Shown: one piece after another, positions 1 through 6,748 of the stretch | Layout: every line of letters begins with the position of its first letter | How positions within the stretch are numbered: position 1 is the first letter of the stretch | Origin: Bacteroidales bacterium | GTDB lineage: Bacteria > Bacteroidota > Bacteroidia > Bacteroidales > UBA4181 | Direction: 5' to 3' | DNA length: 6,918 nucleotides | Assembly (NCBI GenBank): GCA_031260845.1 | Contig: JAISKR010000157.1 | Location: forward strand, 1-6,918 | The notes under the pieces: model-generated | Databases searched by the model: none | What the model was told of the DNA's origin: nothing | Seen by the model: the letters and a program-made list of their open reading frames with translations, nothing else | Program-made: the position numbers and the translations under genes

Positions 1-1
1 A

Positions 2-2326
2 ATCAATTACGAATTTTTCAAATGGTTGCACGATACTTACTGCATGACATTGGATATTTATTTATTCGATTCGGGAAATATCGACGGAAGTTTGCTTTCG
101 TGGATGACACCGATAAAAGATGATGCACAACAGGCTTATGAAGCCGGCACACTTCCTCTTACCGACCGGATTGATTTGCCTCGGCAGATATGGTTGAATA
201 AAGCCTTGTATGCAGGAGCGCCGCATTATAAGCACAATTTTCCAAACGGACTTACGGAGATTAACACACTTTTCGGAAAAACAGGCACCCGCCTCGGCGT
301 CTGGTTGGGACCCGACGGCTTTGGTACCACGCCTGCCGATGCTGCCTACCGGCGAAATTTTTTGGTGGGTTTGGCGAAAGATTACAACTTGGCGCTTTTC
401 AAATTCGACAATTGCTGTTCTTCTTTGCGTACCGGAAAAAGAGGCGAATTTACCCGAATGATGAAAGAAGTTCGCCAATATGTTCCCGATTTAATTGCGC
501 TTAATCACCGGATTAATTTGGATGAAGAGGCGCTGCAACAGATGACCACTTTTCTGTGGGGCGGAATGGAAACGTATGTTGATATTCTCATCGGGAACGA
601 CCGGACGGCCACCCATGCCCGCGTCAAAAATTTAGACCGCGGATTACCTCCCGATTTGCAACGGCTGACCGAAGACCATGGCGTTTGTCTGTCTTCCTGC
701 TTGGATTATTGGCAGGATGACCTTATTCTGCAAGCCTTTAATCGCAACCTCATCGTAGCGCCCGAAATATACGGAAATCCATGGTTGTTGAAGGATAGAG
801 AATTTGCCGAATTGGCACGTATTTTCAATCTGCACCGTAAATACAACGACATATTGGTGAACGGAATAACGCTTCCGGAAGAAATTTACGGCAAATATGC
901 CGTATCACGTGGAAACGACGATACCCGCCTGATTACTTTCGTCAATCTGGGTTGGGAACGTGAAGAATATATGCTTACGGTCGGGGATGTCATCGGCATC
1001 CAAGAAAAAGGCGCTTACGAAGTGCGCCAATATCATCCGACAGAAAGAATACTTGGCTACGTGCAAACCGGCGAATCCCTGCCTGTGACGGTGGAACCCT
1101 TTCGCTCGGCATTGGTGCGCGTTACTCCGGTGGATAAGAGTGGCGCAGGAATCAACGGCATTGACTATCAGGTATTAAAAGAACGGGAAGGCGAACCCGT
1201 AGAAATAGAACTTTTGGGCGCTCCCGGAAAAACATATCCAATTTCTCTGAAAGGCAATCTTGACAATGTGACGATTGACGGGAAAAAGATAAAAGCCTTG
1301 CAAAATGGGGGAAAATACACTGTTTCGTTCTCCGGAAGTAAACTGAAAAACGACCATCACCGCAAGTTAGATGCTTCCTTTACGGAGATACCCGTTCCCG
1401 CCGACGCCGAAAAGCAGTTGGAAACGCTCTTCTTTGGTTTGGACAACAACGCAATGGAAGTTCGAAGCCTGAAACGTTCGGGAGAGACGGCTATTCCGCA
1501 GGTGAAAGCAGCACGGGACGCTTTTTTTGAGAGTCCGCTTTTTGTAGAATTAGGGATATGGGACAAACAATTGTTTGATGGAAATATAGAGACCGGTTTC
1601 TCGCATCATCGTTCCCGTTATGAGGCGGTTCAAAAAATCGGCTCAAAACCGGATTACAAATGGGGAATTTTTCGTTTGGACTTAGGCAGTGTAACTGTTT
1701 TGGATAGTGTAGTGTTCAAAGGTATATCACAAGGATACCAATGTAGCGAAATAGAAGCTTCGGTCAATCTTGATAAATGGGAAAAACTTGCTTTTACACA
1801 ATCCAAAGGGCAACTCTGTATCCGCACACAACAAAAGGAATATCGCTATTTCCGCATCTCCCGAAGCCCCGAATTTGTGGCTGAAATTGAAGGATATGCA
1901 GCAGGCAAAAGTGTTAATCGCACAGCGTGGAAAGCAAACAATTTATTTTCTGTTTACAGCGAACAACCGGCTATTATAGCCAAGAAGGCAGAGATTCGGA
2001 TGAACGAGGCTGCTCCCGGAAGTTATCTCACAGTTCCTATCGAAGGTAAACATGGTGTAGAAGGTGCTTATGTAATTTTTAAGATAGACGGGAAATACAT
2101 CGGCAGCCCGGAACGGATTACAGCCTATCAGTCCAATTGCTGGGAAAGTGCAGTTATCAGCAGAAACAGTAATTACACGTATCTTTTCCCTGTAACTCCG
2201 GATATGATAGGGAAAAAGATAGAGGTATATGTACTCGGTTTCGATGCCGGAAACATCAACTTCACTCCTTCAATATGGATTACATCCTCGTCCCCTTATC
2301 TGACGAAGACATTAAAGACCAAATGA
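2..2326 (+). CDS. Melibiase-like (clan GH-D-like) glycoside hydrolase with discoidin-like C-terminal region, 5'-partial
   Basis: The frame is open from the first bases of the window, so the N-terminus, including any signal peptide, is missing; the TTG at 26 is only the first possible start codon inside the window. About 775 residues are visible. The N-terminal third looks like a TIM barrel. It has a LGVWLGPDGFG strand (about 292-324) followed by LFKFDNCC (395-418), which resembles the K-[FYW]-D-x-[CN] nucleophile motif of GH27/GH36 alpha-galactosidases, so Asp at 407-409 is the candidate nucleophile. The acid/base is not certain; Asp residues in DYWQDD (704-721) are candidates. A beta-sandwich follows (about 890-1130), then an Ig-like stretch (about 1170-1310). 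Around 1532-1945 lies a discoidin/F5-8C-like region (FRLDLGSVTVLDSVVFKG, then YRYFRIS). A last region of unknown fold precedes the stop. By family analogy it would act on alpha-linked galactosides or related glycans in the periplasm or at the cell surface. The substrate is not determinable here. The hydrolase assignment is moderately sure; the exact family is not. Confidence 0.7.
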   Translation: MNYEFFKWLHDTYCMTLDIYLFDSGNIDGSLLSWMTPIKDDAQQAYEAGTLPLTDRIDLPRQIWLNKALYAGAPHYKHNFPNGLTEINTLFGKTGTRLGVWLGPDGFGTTPADAAYRRNFLVGLAKDYNLALFKFDNCCSSLRTGKRGEFTRMMKEVRQYVPDLIALNHRINLDEEALQQMTTFLWGGMETYVDILIGNDRTATHARVKNLDRGLPPDLQRLTEDHGVCLSSCLDYWQDDLILQAFNRNLIVAPEIYGNPWLLKDREFAELARIFNLHRKYNDILVNGITLPEEIYGKYAVSRGNDDTRLITFVNLGWEREEYMLTVGDVIGIQEKGAYEVRQYHPTERILGYVQTGESLPVTVEPFRSALVRVTPVDKSGAGINGIDYQVLKEREGEPVEIELLGAPGKTYPISLKGNLDNVTIDGKKIKALQNGGKYTVSFSGSKLKNDHHRKLDASFTEIPVPADAEKQLETLFFGLDNNAMEVRSLKRSGETAIPQVKAARDAFFESPLFVELGIWDKQLFDGNIETGFSHHRSRYEAVQKIGSKPDYKWGIFRLDLGSVTVLDSVVFKGISQGYQCSEIEASVNLDKWEKLAFTQSKGQLCIRTQQKEYRYFRISRSPEFVAEIEGYAAGKSVNRTAWKANNLFSVYSEQPAIIAKKAEIRMNEAAPGSYLTVPIEGKHGVEGAYVIFKIDGKYIGSPERITAYQSNCWESAVISRNSNYTYLFPVTPDMIGKKIEVYVLGFDAGNINFTPSIWITSSSPYLTKTLKTK

Positions 2327-2546
2327 AGTTTTTCTGTATTTGGTAGTGGATGTAATGATGCACGAAAAAATAAAATGTAATAATGACAAAATCAATCGTC
2401 ATATCTTCATTATTCTTTACCGGTCACCAAACGGGCAACATCAAAGTGGATTATACATTGTTCGGATTTGAGAAAGCAATTGAGAATTGACAATGTATAA
2501 CAACATATAACAATGTATAACAATATATAACAACATATTACGGTTG
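2327..2546. other. Convergent AT-rich intergenic region
   Basis: This 220-bp gap separates the 3' end of the glycosidase gene (+) from the 3' end of menC-menE (-), so it must hold termination signals for both. I see no strong GC-rich hairpin with a T-run. The best local stem is TAACAAC (2528-2534) with GTTGTTA (2543-2549), 7 bp with an 8-nt loop, followed on the + strand by ATTTT. It is AT-rich and weak, and its right arm overlaps the menC-menE stop codon. A 35-codon reading frame (ATG at 2383, stop at 2488-2490) is present but has no recognisable product. The right half is taken up by the tandem 10-bp repeats described separately. Confidence 0.6.
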
Positions 2547-2566
2547 TTAATTTTCCATTGTCAATT
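2485..2566. repeat. 11-bp inverted repeat flanking the 10-bp tandem array
   Basis: AATTGACAATG at 2485-2495 is exactly complementary to CATTGTCAATT at 2556-2566, with a 60-bp spacer that contains most of the 10-bp array. The similarity extends imperfectly outward (GAGAATTG against AGAAAATTG on the opposite strand). The right arm lies inside the menC-menE coding sequence and encodes part of its last residues (KLTMEN). The arrangement resembles a small non-coding repeat element with inverted ends, but no target-site duplication was identified. Confidence 0.7.
2491..2540. repeat. Five tandem 10-bp units, consensus CAAYRTATAA
   Basis: Five adjacent 10-bp units can be read directly: caatgtataa (2491-2500), caacatataa (2501-2510), caatgtataa (2511-2520), caatatataa (2521-2530) and caacatatta (2531-2540). 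Only positions 4-5 vary between units, apart from one change in the last. A preceding short repeat of aattga (2478-2483 and 2485-2490, 7-bp spacing) runs into the array. The 10-bp period is close to one turn of the DNA helix. It lies between two converging genes, so a role in transcription termination or as a dispersed repeat is more likely than a promoter operator. The function is unknown. Confidence 0.85.
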
Positions 2567-4559
2567 TTCTGCACGCTGTCCTGTCAATTTTTTCGTTTCC
2601 CGCAAGGGGAATGGCGTTGGTCACTATGATGCGTTTGGGGCGTTCGTATTTGCTTAGCGCCGCTTTTATTTGCCGGAGGCTTTCGTCGTTGGGCGTTTGC
2701 TCTGTCAGCAGCACGAGCCTTTCCCCAAGTTCCGCATCGGGCACGGCTGTTATCACAAAGGGGCAGGCGATGAACGGGCGGATTTTTTCCTCCACTGCTT
2801 CCGCCTGTATCTTGATGCCGCCGCTGTTGATGATATTGTCTTTTCTGCCTGTGATGCGGAAACTGCCGTCGGGCAGGATTTCTGCCATGTCGTTGGTGGC
2901 TATCGTGTGGTCGCAGACGAGGGGCGCGTCAATGCGCAGTGTGCTGTCCGCCGCGAGTGAGAGTTGTACGGAAGGCAGGGAACGATAACAGGGCGATGCT
3001 TCCACTCCGCTAAGACGGCGGATGGCGATGTGCGACAGCGTTTCCGTCATGCCGTAGGTGGAATAGACTTCGTTCGGAAAGTCGCATAGGCTTTTCTCCA
3101 ATGTTGGATGGATAGCGCCGCCGCCGATAATCAGTTTTGTGACGGCAAGCAGTTTGTCCCTCTCATCGGCTATTTGCAGACTGTTAAACACCTGCATGGG
3201 CGTCATGGCAGCGAAGTCGAGCGGGGTATTCACCTCTGCCAAGGGATGTGCGGAAGGTTTCCTGACCATCAGTTCCATCCCCGTCAGCCATGCGCGCACT
3301 GCCATCATCTTTGCCCCGATGTATTGCAGAGGCATACAAAGCAACGCCTTGTCGCCCTGTTGCAAATGAAGGAAAGTACAGCACATTCGAGCGCTGTTGC
3401 ACATTTGCTCTTTCCTGACGGAAATAAGTTTGGGCGTACCGGTTGAACCGGAGGTTTGCACATTGACACAAGACGATGAATTGCTCCACTCCGCCCAAAA
3501 ATCGAAATATTCGCGGTATCCGGAAGGTTCCTTGTCGGGAAAATACCACAGGCGATCATTCTTGACGGCGAGAGGCATCTCTGTATTGTTGACAAACAGG
3601 GCGCCGGTGCCTAATCCATGACAGGACGGCGAATTGAGCGTGGCGCACCATTGGGCAATGGCATTCAAGCCGATGTTCGACTCCAACGCAGAGGTAATCC
3701 ACCATCCGGCTTGTACGCGCTCCGCCGCTTCAATCCATTCGCGGCATCCGTGCAGCCCGCCGTGCAGGGACGGCTTCAACACAATGTACTGTGGTTGTAC
3801 TGTTTCCAAAAGTTGTTGTTTGCCGACGAGTGTGTTGCAGCCTATCAATTCCTCATCCAAGGCGATAGGCAAGGGCGTTTCACGTGTCAATTGCGCCAAA
3901 AAATCCGGTTGTCCGGCACGAATGGGTTGTTCTATCGAGTGAATGTCCCATTCGGCAAGGCGTTTCAGTTTTTCCAAAGCCTCATCGGGCGAAAAAGCGC
4001 CATTGGCGTCCACGCGAATTTCTACGTCGCCCGCAGGAAAATGTTTGCGGATATGTCGAATAAGCGAAAGTTCGTCCTCGAAGTAGATAGCGCCTATCTT
4101 CAATTTGATGCAACGGAAGCCGGCTTGCAGTTTTTCTTCTATCTGCCGCAACATTCGCGGAAAACTGTCCATCCAAATCAGCCCGTTGATGGGGATGCTC
4201 GCTTCCCCGCGTGAAAAAGCGGTGTTCCACAGCGAGAAACTTCTGCTTGCCAACTGACGAAACGCTGTTTCCAAACCAAACAATATAGAAGGATAGGGAC
4301 GCAGAGCGTCTGTTGCCTCGGCGGTTAAGCCGGTTTGTTCTATTTTTCGGCATATCCGCACAAGTACGTCATTGTATTGCGGAAGGTCGTCGCAACTCAG
4401 GCAGGGTAAGGGAGCGCATTCGCCAACGCCCCATGTTTCGGGATGTTCCTCGGAGGTGACGAACACATAATATATTTGTCGGGTGGTATAAATACCCCGC
4501 GAGGTGCCTGCGGGTTGCTTGAAATGCAACAAATGAGGAATGATTTGTATCCGGTACAT
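2547..4559 (-). CDS. menC-menE: Bifunctional o-succinylbenzoate synthase / o-succinylbenzoate-CoA ligase (MenC-MenE fusion)
   Basis: This is a 670-residue cytoplasmic protein with two complete-looking enzymes in one chain. Residues 1 to about 345 are an enolase-superfamily MenC, which dehydrates SHCHC to o-succinylbenzoate (OSB). All expected residues are present: the KxK motif K152-L-K154, metal ligands D184 (VDAN), E210 (SIEQP) and D235 (ALDEE), and the second catalytic lysine K262 (VLKPS). Residues from about 346 to 670 are an ANL-superfamily MenE, which makes OSB-CoA from OSB, ATP and CoA. It has the P-loop TSGSTGTPK (369-377), YGMTET (502-507), ITGRKDN (569-575) and the C-terminal lysine motif NEKIDR (655-660). 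The MenE half is short compared with the roughly 450-residue E. coli or Bacillus enzymes, but starts just before the P-loop as in the compact Bacteroides-type MenE. The ATG at 4557-4559 gives a normal MenC N-terminus (MYRIQIIP). It lies 8 bp after the menB stop, so the two are probably co-transcribed and translationally close. No stop or frameshift separates the two halves. Confidence 0.95.
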   Translation of the reverse strand: MYRIQIIPHLLHFKQPAGTSRGIYTTRQIYYVFVTSEEHPETWGVGECAPLPCLSCDDLPQYNDVLVRICRKIEQTGLTAEATDALRPYPSILFGLETAFRQLASRSFSLWNTAFSRGEASIPINGLIWMDSFPRMLRQIEEKLQAGFRCIKLKIGAIYFEDELSLIRHIRKHFPAGDVEIRVDANGAFSPDEALEKLKRLAEWDIHSIEQPIRAGQPDFLAQLTRETPLPIALDEELIGCNTLVGKQQLLETVQPQYIVLKPSLHGGLHGCREWIEAAERVQAGWWITSALESNIGLNAIAQWCATLNSPSCHGLGTGALFVNNTEMPLAVKNDRLWYFPDKEPSGYREYFDFWAEWSNSSSCVNVQTSGSTGTPKLISVRKEQMCNSARMCCTFLHLQQGDKALLCMPLQYIGAKMMAVRAWLTGMELMVRKPSAHPLAEVNTPLDFAAMTPMQVFNSLQIADERDKLLAVTKLIIGGGAIHPTLEKSLCDFPNEVYSTYGMTETLSHIAIRRLSGVEASPCYRSLPSVQLSLAADSTLRIDAPLVCDHTIATNDMAEILPDGSFRITGRKDNIINSGGIKIQAEAVEEKIRPFIACPFVITAVPDAELGERLVLLTEQTPNDESLRQIKAALSKYERPKRIIVTNAIPLAGNEKIDRTACRKLTMEN

Positions 4560-4567
4560 ATCCGCGG

Positions 4568-5392
4568 TTAAGGAAATTTGGGGTAACGACCGAAGTCGGG
4601 AGCGCGTTTCTCCAAAAATGCCTGCTTGCCCTCCTGCGCTTCTTCGGTGAGATAGTAAAGCAGGGTAGCATCGCCGGCTAACTCCTGTATGCCTGTCTGT
4701 CCATCGAGTTCGGCATTCAGTCCGGCTTTAATCATGCGGAGCGCCATCGGGCTGAGTTTAAGCATGGTTTCAGCCCATTCTACCGTTTCGTCTTCCAAGC
4801 GGTCGAGTGGCACTACCTTGTTCACCAAGCCCATATCCAAGGCTTCGGCGGCGCTGTACTGACGGCAGAGGAACCAAATCTCCCGTGCCTTCTTCTGTCC
4901 CACTACCCGTGCAAGGTAGGATGCTCCAAAACCGGCGTCGAAACTGCCAACGCGGGGACCGGTTTGTCCGAATATGGCATTATCAGAAGCGATACTAAGG
5001 TCGCACACCACGTGCAGCACATGTCCGCCGCCAATGGCGTATCCGTTGACCATCGCAATGACTGGCTTGGGTAACGAGCGGATTTGTTTCTGCACGTCGA
5101 GCACATTGAGCCTCGGTACGCCGTCCTTACCGATGTAGCCGCCTTTGCCTTTCACATTTTGGTCGCCGCCGGAGCAGAAAGCCTTGTCGCCTGCGCCCGT
5201 GAGCGCCACCACGCCAATGGCGGAATCGTCGCGGCATATCCGTAAAGCATCGCTCATTTCGGCGGTGGTAGTAGGAGTGAAAGCGTTGCGGTAACGCGGA
5301 CGGTTGATGGTGATGCGGGCAATGCCCTTGTAGAAATCGAAAAGAATATCCTCATATTCCCTGATGCTTGTCCATTCTCGCTGTGATGACAT
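4568..5392 (-). CDS. menB: 1,4-dihydroxy-2-naphthoyl-CoA synthase (naphthoate synthase)
   Basis: This 274-residue crotonase-fold enzyme converts OSB-CoA to DHNA-CoA in the cytoplasm, the ring-closing step of menaquinone synthesis. Visible motifs are the oxyanion-hole loop FCSGGDQ (72-78), [11 protein letters not shown] (117-127) and [13 protein letters not shown] (142-154). Compared with my recollection of the 285-residue E. coli MenB, numbering is offset by a constant 11, so Y86, Q143, G145, D152, W173 and Y247 match E. coli Y97, Q154, G156, D163, W184 and Y258. G145 with Q143 and W173 marks the bicarbonate-dependent type of MenB, in which bicarbonate replaces a catalytic carboxylate. The C-terminus [13 protein letters not shown] is typical. 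The ATG at 5390-5392 lies about 30 bp downstream of a good Bacteroidota promoter. It is the first gene of the unit, with menC-menE following after 8 bp. Confidence 0.97.
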   Translation of the reverse strand: MSSQREWTSIREYEDILFDFYKGIARITINRPRYRNAFTPTTTAEMSDALRICRDDSAIGVVALTGAGDKAFCSGGDQNVKGKGGYIGKDGVPRLNVLDVQKQIRSLPKPVIAMVNGYAIGGGHVLHVVCDLSIASDNAIFGQTGPRVGSFDAGFGASYLARVVGQKKAREIWFLCRQYSAAEALDMGLVNKVVPLDRLEDETVEWAETMLKLSPMALRMIKAGLNAELDGQTGIQELAGDATLLYYLTEEAQEGKQAFLEKRAPDFGRYPKFP

Positions 5393-5404
5393 ATTTTCTT
5401 ATTG

Positions 5405-5433
5405 AATCGTAATTACGGTGCAAAATTACGATT
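5405..5433. promoter_or_regulatory. Perfect 10-bp inverted repeat over the men promoter (operator candidate)
   Basis: AATCGTAATT (5405-5414) and AATTACGATT (5424-5433) are exact reverse complements with a 9-bp spacer. The centre-to-centre distance is 19 bp, about two helical turns. The right arm covers most of the men -7 box and the left arm falls at or just beyond the expected transcription start. A shorter palindrome, CGTAATTACG (5408-5417), overlaps the left arm. Placement suits a repressor site, but the binding protein is unknown and a hairpin in DNA or RNA is also possible. Confidence 0.5.
5421..5428 (-). promoter_or_regulatory. Putative -7 box of the menB-menC-menE promoter (TAATTTTG)
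   Basis: Read on the - strand the site is TAATTTTG followed by CACC, a full match to TAnnTTTG. The predicted start is near 5412-5416, giving a leader of roughly 20-25 nt to the menB ATG. The -33 box is weak: a TTTG exists only 12 bp upstream, and at 21 bp there is TATG. Confidence 0.65.
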
Positions 5434-5445
5434 ATTTAACCAAAC

Positions 5446-5476
5446 TTTCATAAATAAATAAAAACTATTACTTTTG
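5446..5476 (+). promoter_or_regulatory. Putative promoter of the porin gene (TTTC-N19-TACTTTTG)
   Basis: TACTTTTG at 5469-5476 matches TAnnTTTG fully. TTTC at 5446-5449 is one base from the TTTG -33 element, with a 19-bp spacer within the range known for Bacteroides. The predicted leader to the ATG at 5498 is short, about 15 nt. Confidence 0.65.
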
Positions 5477-5497
5477 TGCATTGTTAAATGAATATTT

Positions 5498-6748
5498 ATG
5501 AAATATTTAAAATCTGCCGTTCTATTGATGGCAATCCAGTTCGTATGGGTTGCAAATGCTTTTTCGCGCAATGACACCATACAGTTAGGTCGTTCGTTCG
5601 GCTTGCAACTATCCGGTTTTGTGCGGGGTGATTATATTTTGGACACACGCCAAGGTGGTGAAGCCGTGGAAGGCTTGTTTTTGTTTTATCCAGCCAAACC
5701 TGTGTTGGATGAAAACGGTAAAGACATCAATGCCACGCCAAAATCCAATCTGACTTCTATCGCCTCCCGTTTGTCGATGCGTTTCTTCGCTCCTGAGGTA
5801 TTGAGGGCGAAATCTTCTGCATACATCGAAGTCGATTTTACAGGTACTTCCAATACCAACGGCATACGTATGCGTCATGCCTATATCAATTTGGCATGGG
5901 ACAAAAGCAGTTTGTTAATCGGACGCACTTGGCATCCTTTTTCTGCCTCCTGTATGCCTAATGTGTTGGCTCTCAATACAGGCGCTCCGTTTTGGGGATT
6001 CAACCGAAGCGATCAGTTGCGATTCAACTTCACGCCGAGGCAATGGGCGTTGTCCGCTATTGTCGATTTTCAAAGTGATTATGCTTCATTAGGTCCGGAC
6101 GGGAAGAGTGGTGTTTACATGAGAAATTCGATAATTCCCGAATTTTCCATCGACATCACCCATAAAACCAACCCTTTGCAGACGGGTGTGGTAGGCTCCG
6201 TCAAAACATTGAAACCGCGACTTTTCACCCAAAATCAAACCGCGCAAACGTACAAAACCAACGAAACCATCACTACTTATTCGGCGCAAGCCTATCTGCA
6301 ATATAAAAAAGCGAACTGGCTCATCAAATCGCAGGCAATGTATCTGCAAAACACTACGGATGCCTTGATGATAGGCGGTTATGCCGTGAGCAGTATCAAT
6401 CCTGCAACGGGACACGAGACCTACACCCCGACACAATACATGAATTATTGGGTGGGTGTGGATTACGGTAAGAAATGGCAGGTGGGATGCTTCGCCGGAT
6501 ACCTGCACAGTTTGGGCACATTGGACAATGTGGCAGGCGCGTGGTATGCCCGCGAAAAAGACATGAAATATATGTACCGTATCGCTCCCCATCTTTTTTA
6601 CAATATCGGCAATTGGCAGTTTGCGCTTGAACTGGAATATACAACATCTGCTTATGGCACAACGGTGGACAACAATCACGCTAAAATTATCAATGCCAAA
6701 GAAGTGTCCAATTTGCGCACAAATTTAGCCGTTATGTTTTGGCTGTAA
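5498..6748 (+). CDS. DcaP/porin-like outer-membrane beta-barrel protein
   Basis: This 416-residue protein has a clear Sec signal peptide (MKYLKSAVLLM, hydrophobic to about residue 19, likely cut after ANA at residue 21). The mature part begins with SFGLQLSGFVRGDYILDTR, a first barrel strand. It continues with alternating hydrophobic/polar strands, many aromatic girdle residues, and no further membrane helix. The segment SRLSMRFFAPE (90-100), YIEVDF (109-114), RMRHAYINLAW (124-134) and LLIGRTWHPF (139-148) follows the pattern of DcaP-type trimeric porins and similar Bacteroidota porins. The chain ends in VMFWL, aromatic-rich as expected for barrel assembly. The likely role is passive uptake of small solutes across the outer membrane; the substrate is unknown. 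It has its own promoter and is divergent from menB. No terminator is visible after its stop, and the DNA beyond 6754 belongs to an unrelated gene fragment. Barrel assignment is firm; the DcaP family name is a pattern judgement. Confidence 0.8.
   Translation: MKYLKSAVLLMAIQFVWVANAFSRNDTIQLGRSFGLQLSGFVRGDYILDTRQGGEAVEGLFLFYPAKPVLDENGKDINATPKSNLTSIASRLSMRFFAPEVLRAKSSAYIEVDFTGTSNTNGIRMRHAYINLAWDKSSLLIGRTWHPFSASCMPNVLALNTGAPFWGFNRSDQLRFNFTPRQWALSAIVDFQSDYASLGPDGKSGVYMRNSIIPEFSIDITHKTNPLQTGVVGSVKTLKPRLFTQNQTAQTYKTNETITTYSAQAYLQYKKANWLIKSQAMYLQNTTDALMIGGYAVSSINPATGHETYTPTQYMNYWVGVDYGKKWQVGCFAGYLHSLGTLDNVAGAWYAREKDMKYMYRIAPHLFYNIGNWQFALELEYTTSAYGTTVDNNHAKIINAKEVSNLRTNLAVMFWL

Larger units (their letters stand above)
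5393..5497. promoter_or_regulatory. Divergent promoter region between menB and the porin gene
   Basis: This 105-bp AT-rich gap drives menB to the left and the outer-membrane protein gene to the right. Each direction has a perfect match to the Bacteroidota -7 consensus TAnnTTTG. In the men direction the -7 box is followed by CACC, a context common in Bacteroidota promoters. The two -7 boxes are about 40 bp apart, so polymerases or a regulator bound at one could affect the other. Confidence 0.7.

Noticed and set aside
62..478. 138-codon - strand frame opposite the glycosidase
   Set aside because: The opposite strand encodes the TIM-barrel part with the KFDNC motif; this frame has no recognisable product.
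2329..2369. TTTTTC...GAAAAA inverted pair after the glycosidase stop as a terminator
   Set aside because: The arms are 6 bp of nearly pure A/T with a loop of about 29 nt and no following T-run, too weak to call.
2383..2490. 35-codon frame beginning MTKSIVISSLFFTGHQTG in the intergenic gap
   Set aside because: It is short, has no clear ribosome-binding site or promoter, and its end runs into the short AATTGA repeats. No recognisable domain. It could be a gene remnant but cannot be supported.
2478..2566. CRISPR array
   Set aside because: The units are only 10 bp and directly adjacent with no spacers, and there are no cas genes in the window.
3618..4214. 198-codon + strand frame opposite menC
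   Set aside because: It is the antisense shadow of menC, whose catalytic motifs are intact. The composition is typical of an antisense frame and no domain is seen.
5488..5560. Alternative ATG at 5488 for the gene right of the men promoter
   Set aside because: It is out of frame with the porin and soon reaches a stop. The ATG at 5498 gives a proper signal peptide.
6089..6679. 196-codon - strand frame opposite the porin gene
   Set aside because: It is antisense to a well-supported signal-peptide and beta-barrel gene. It is rich in Cys/His/Ile without any motif.
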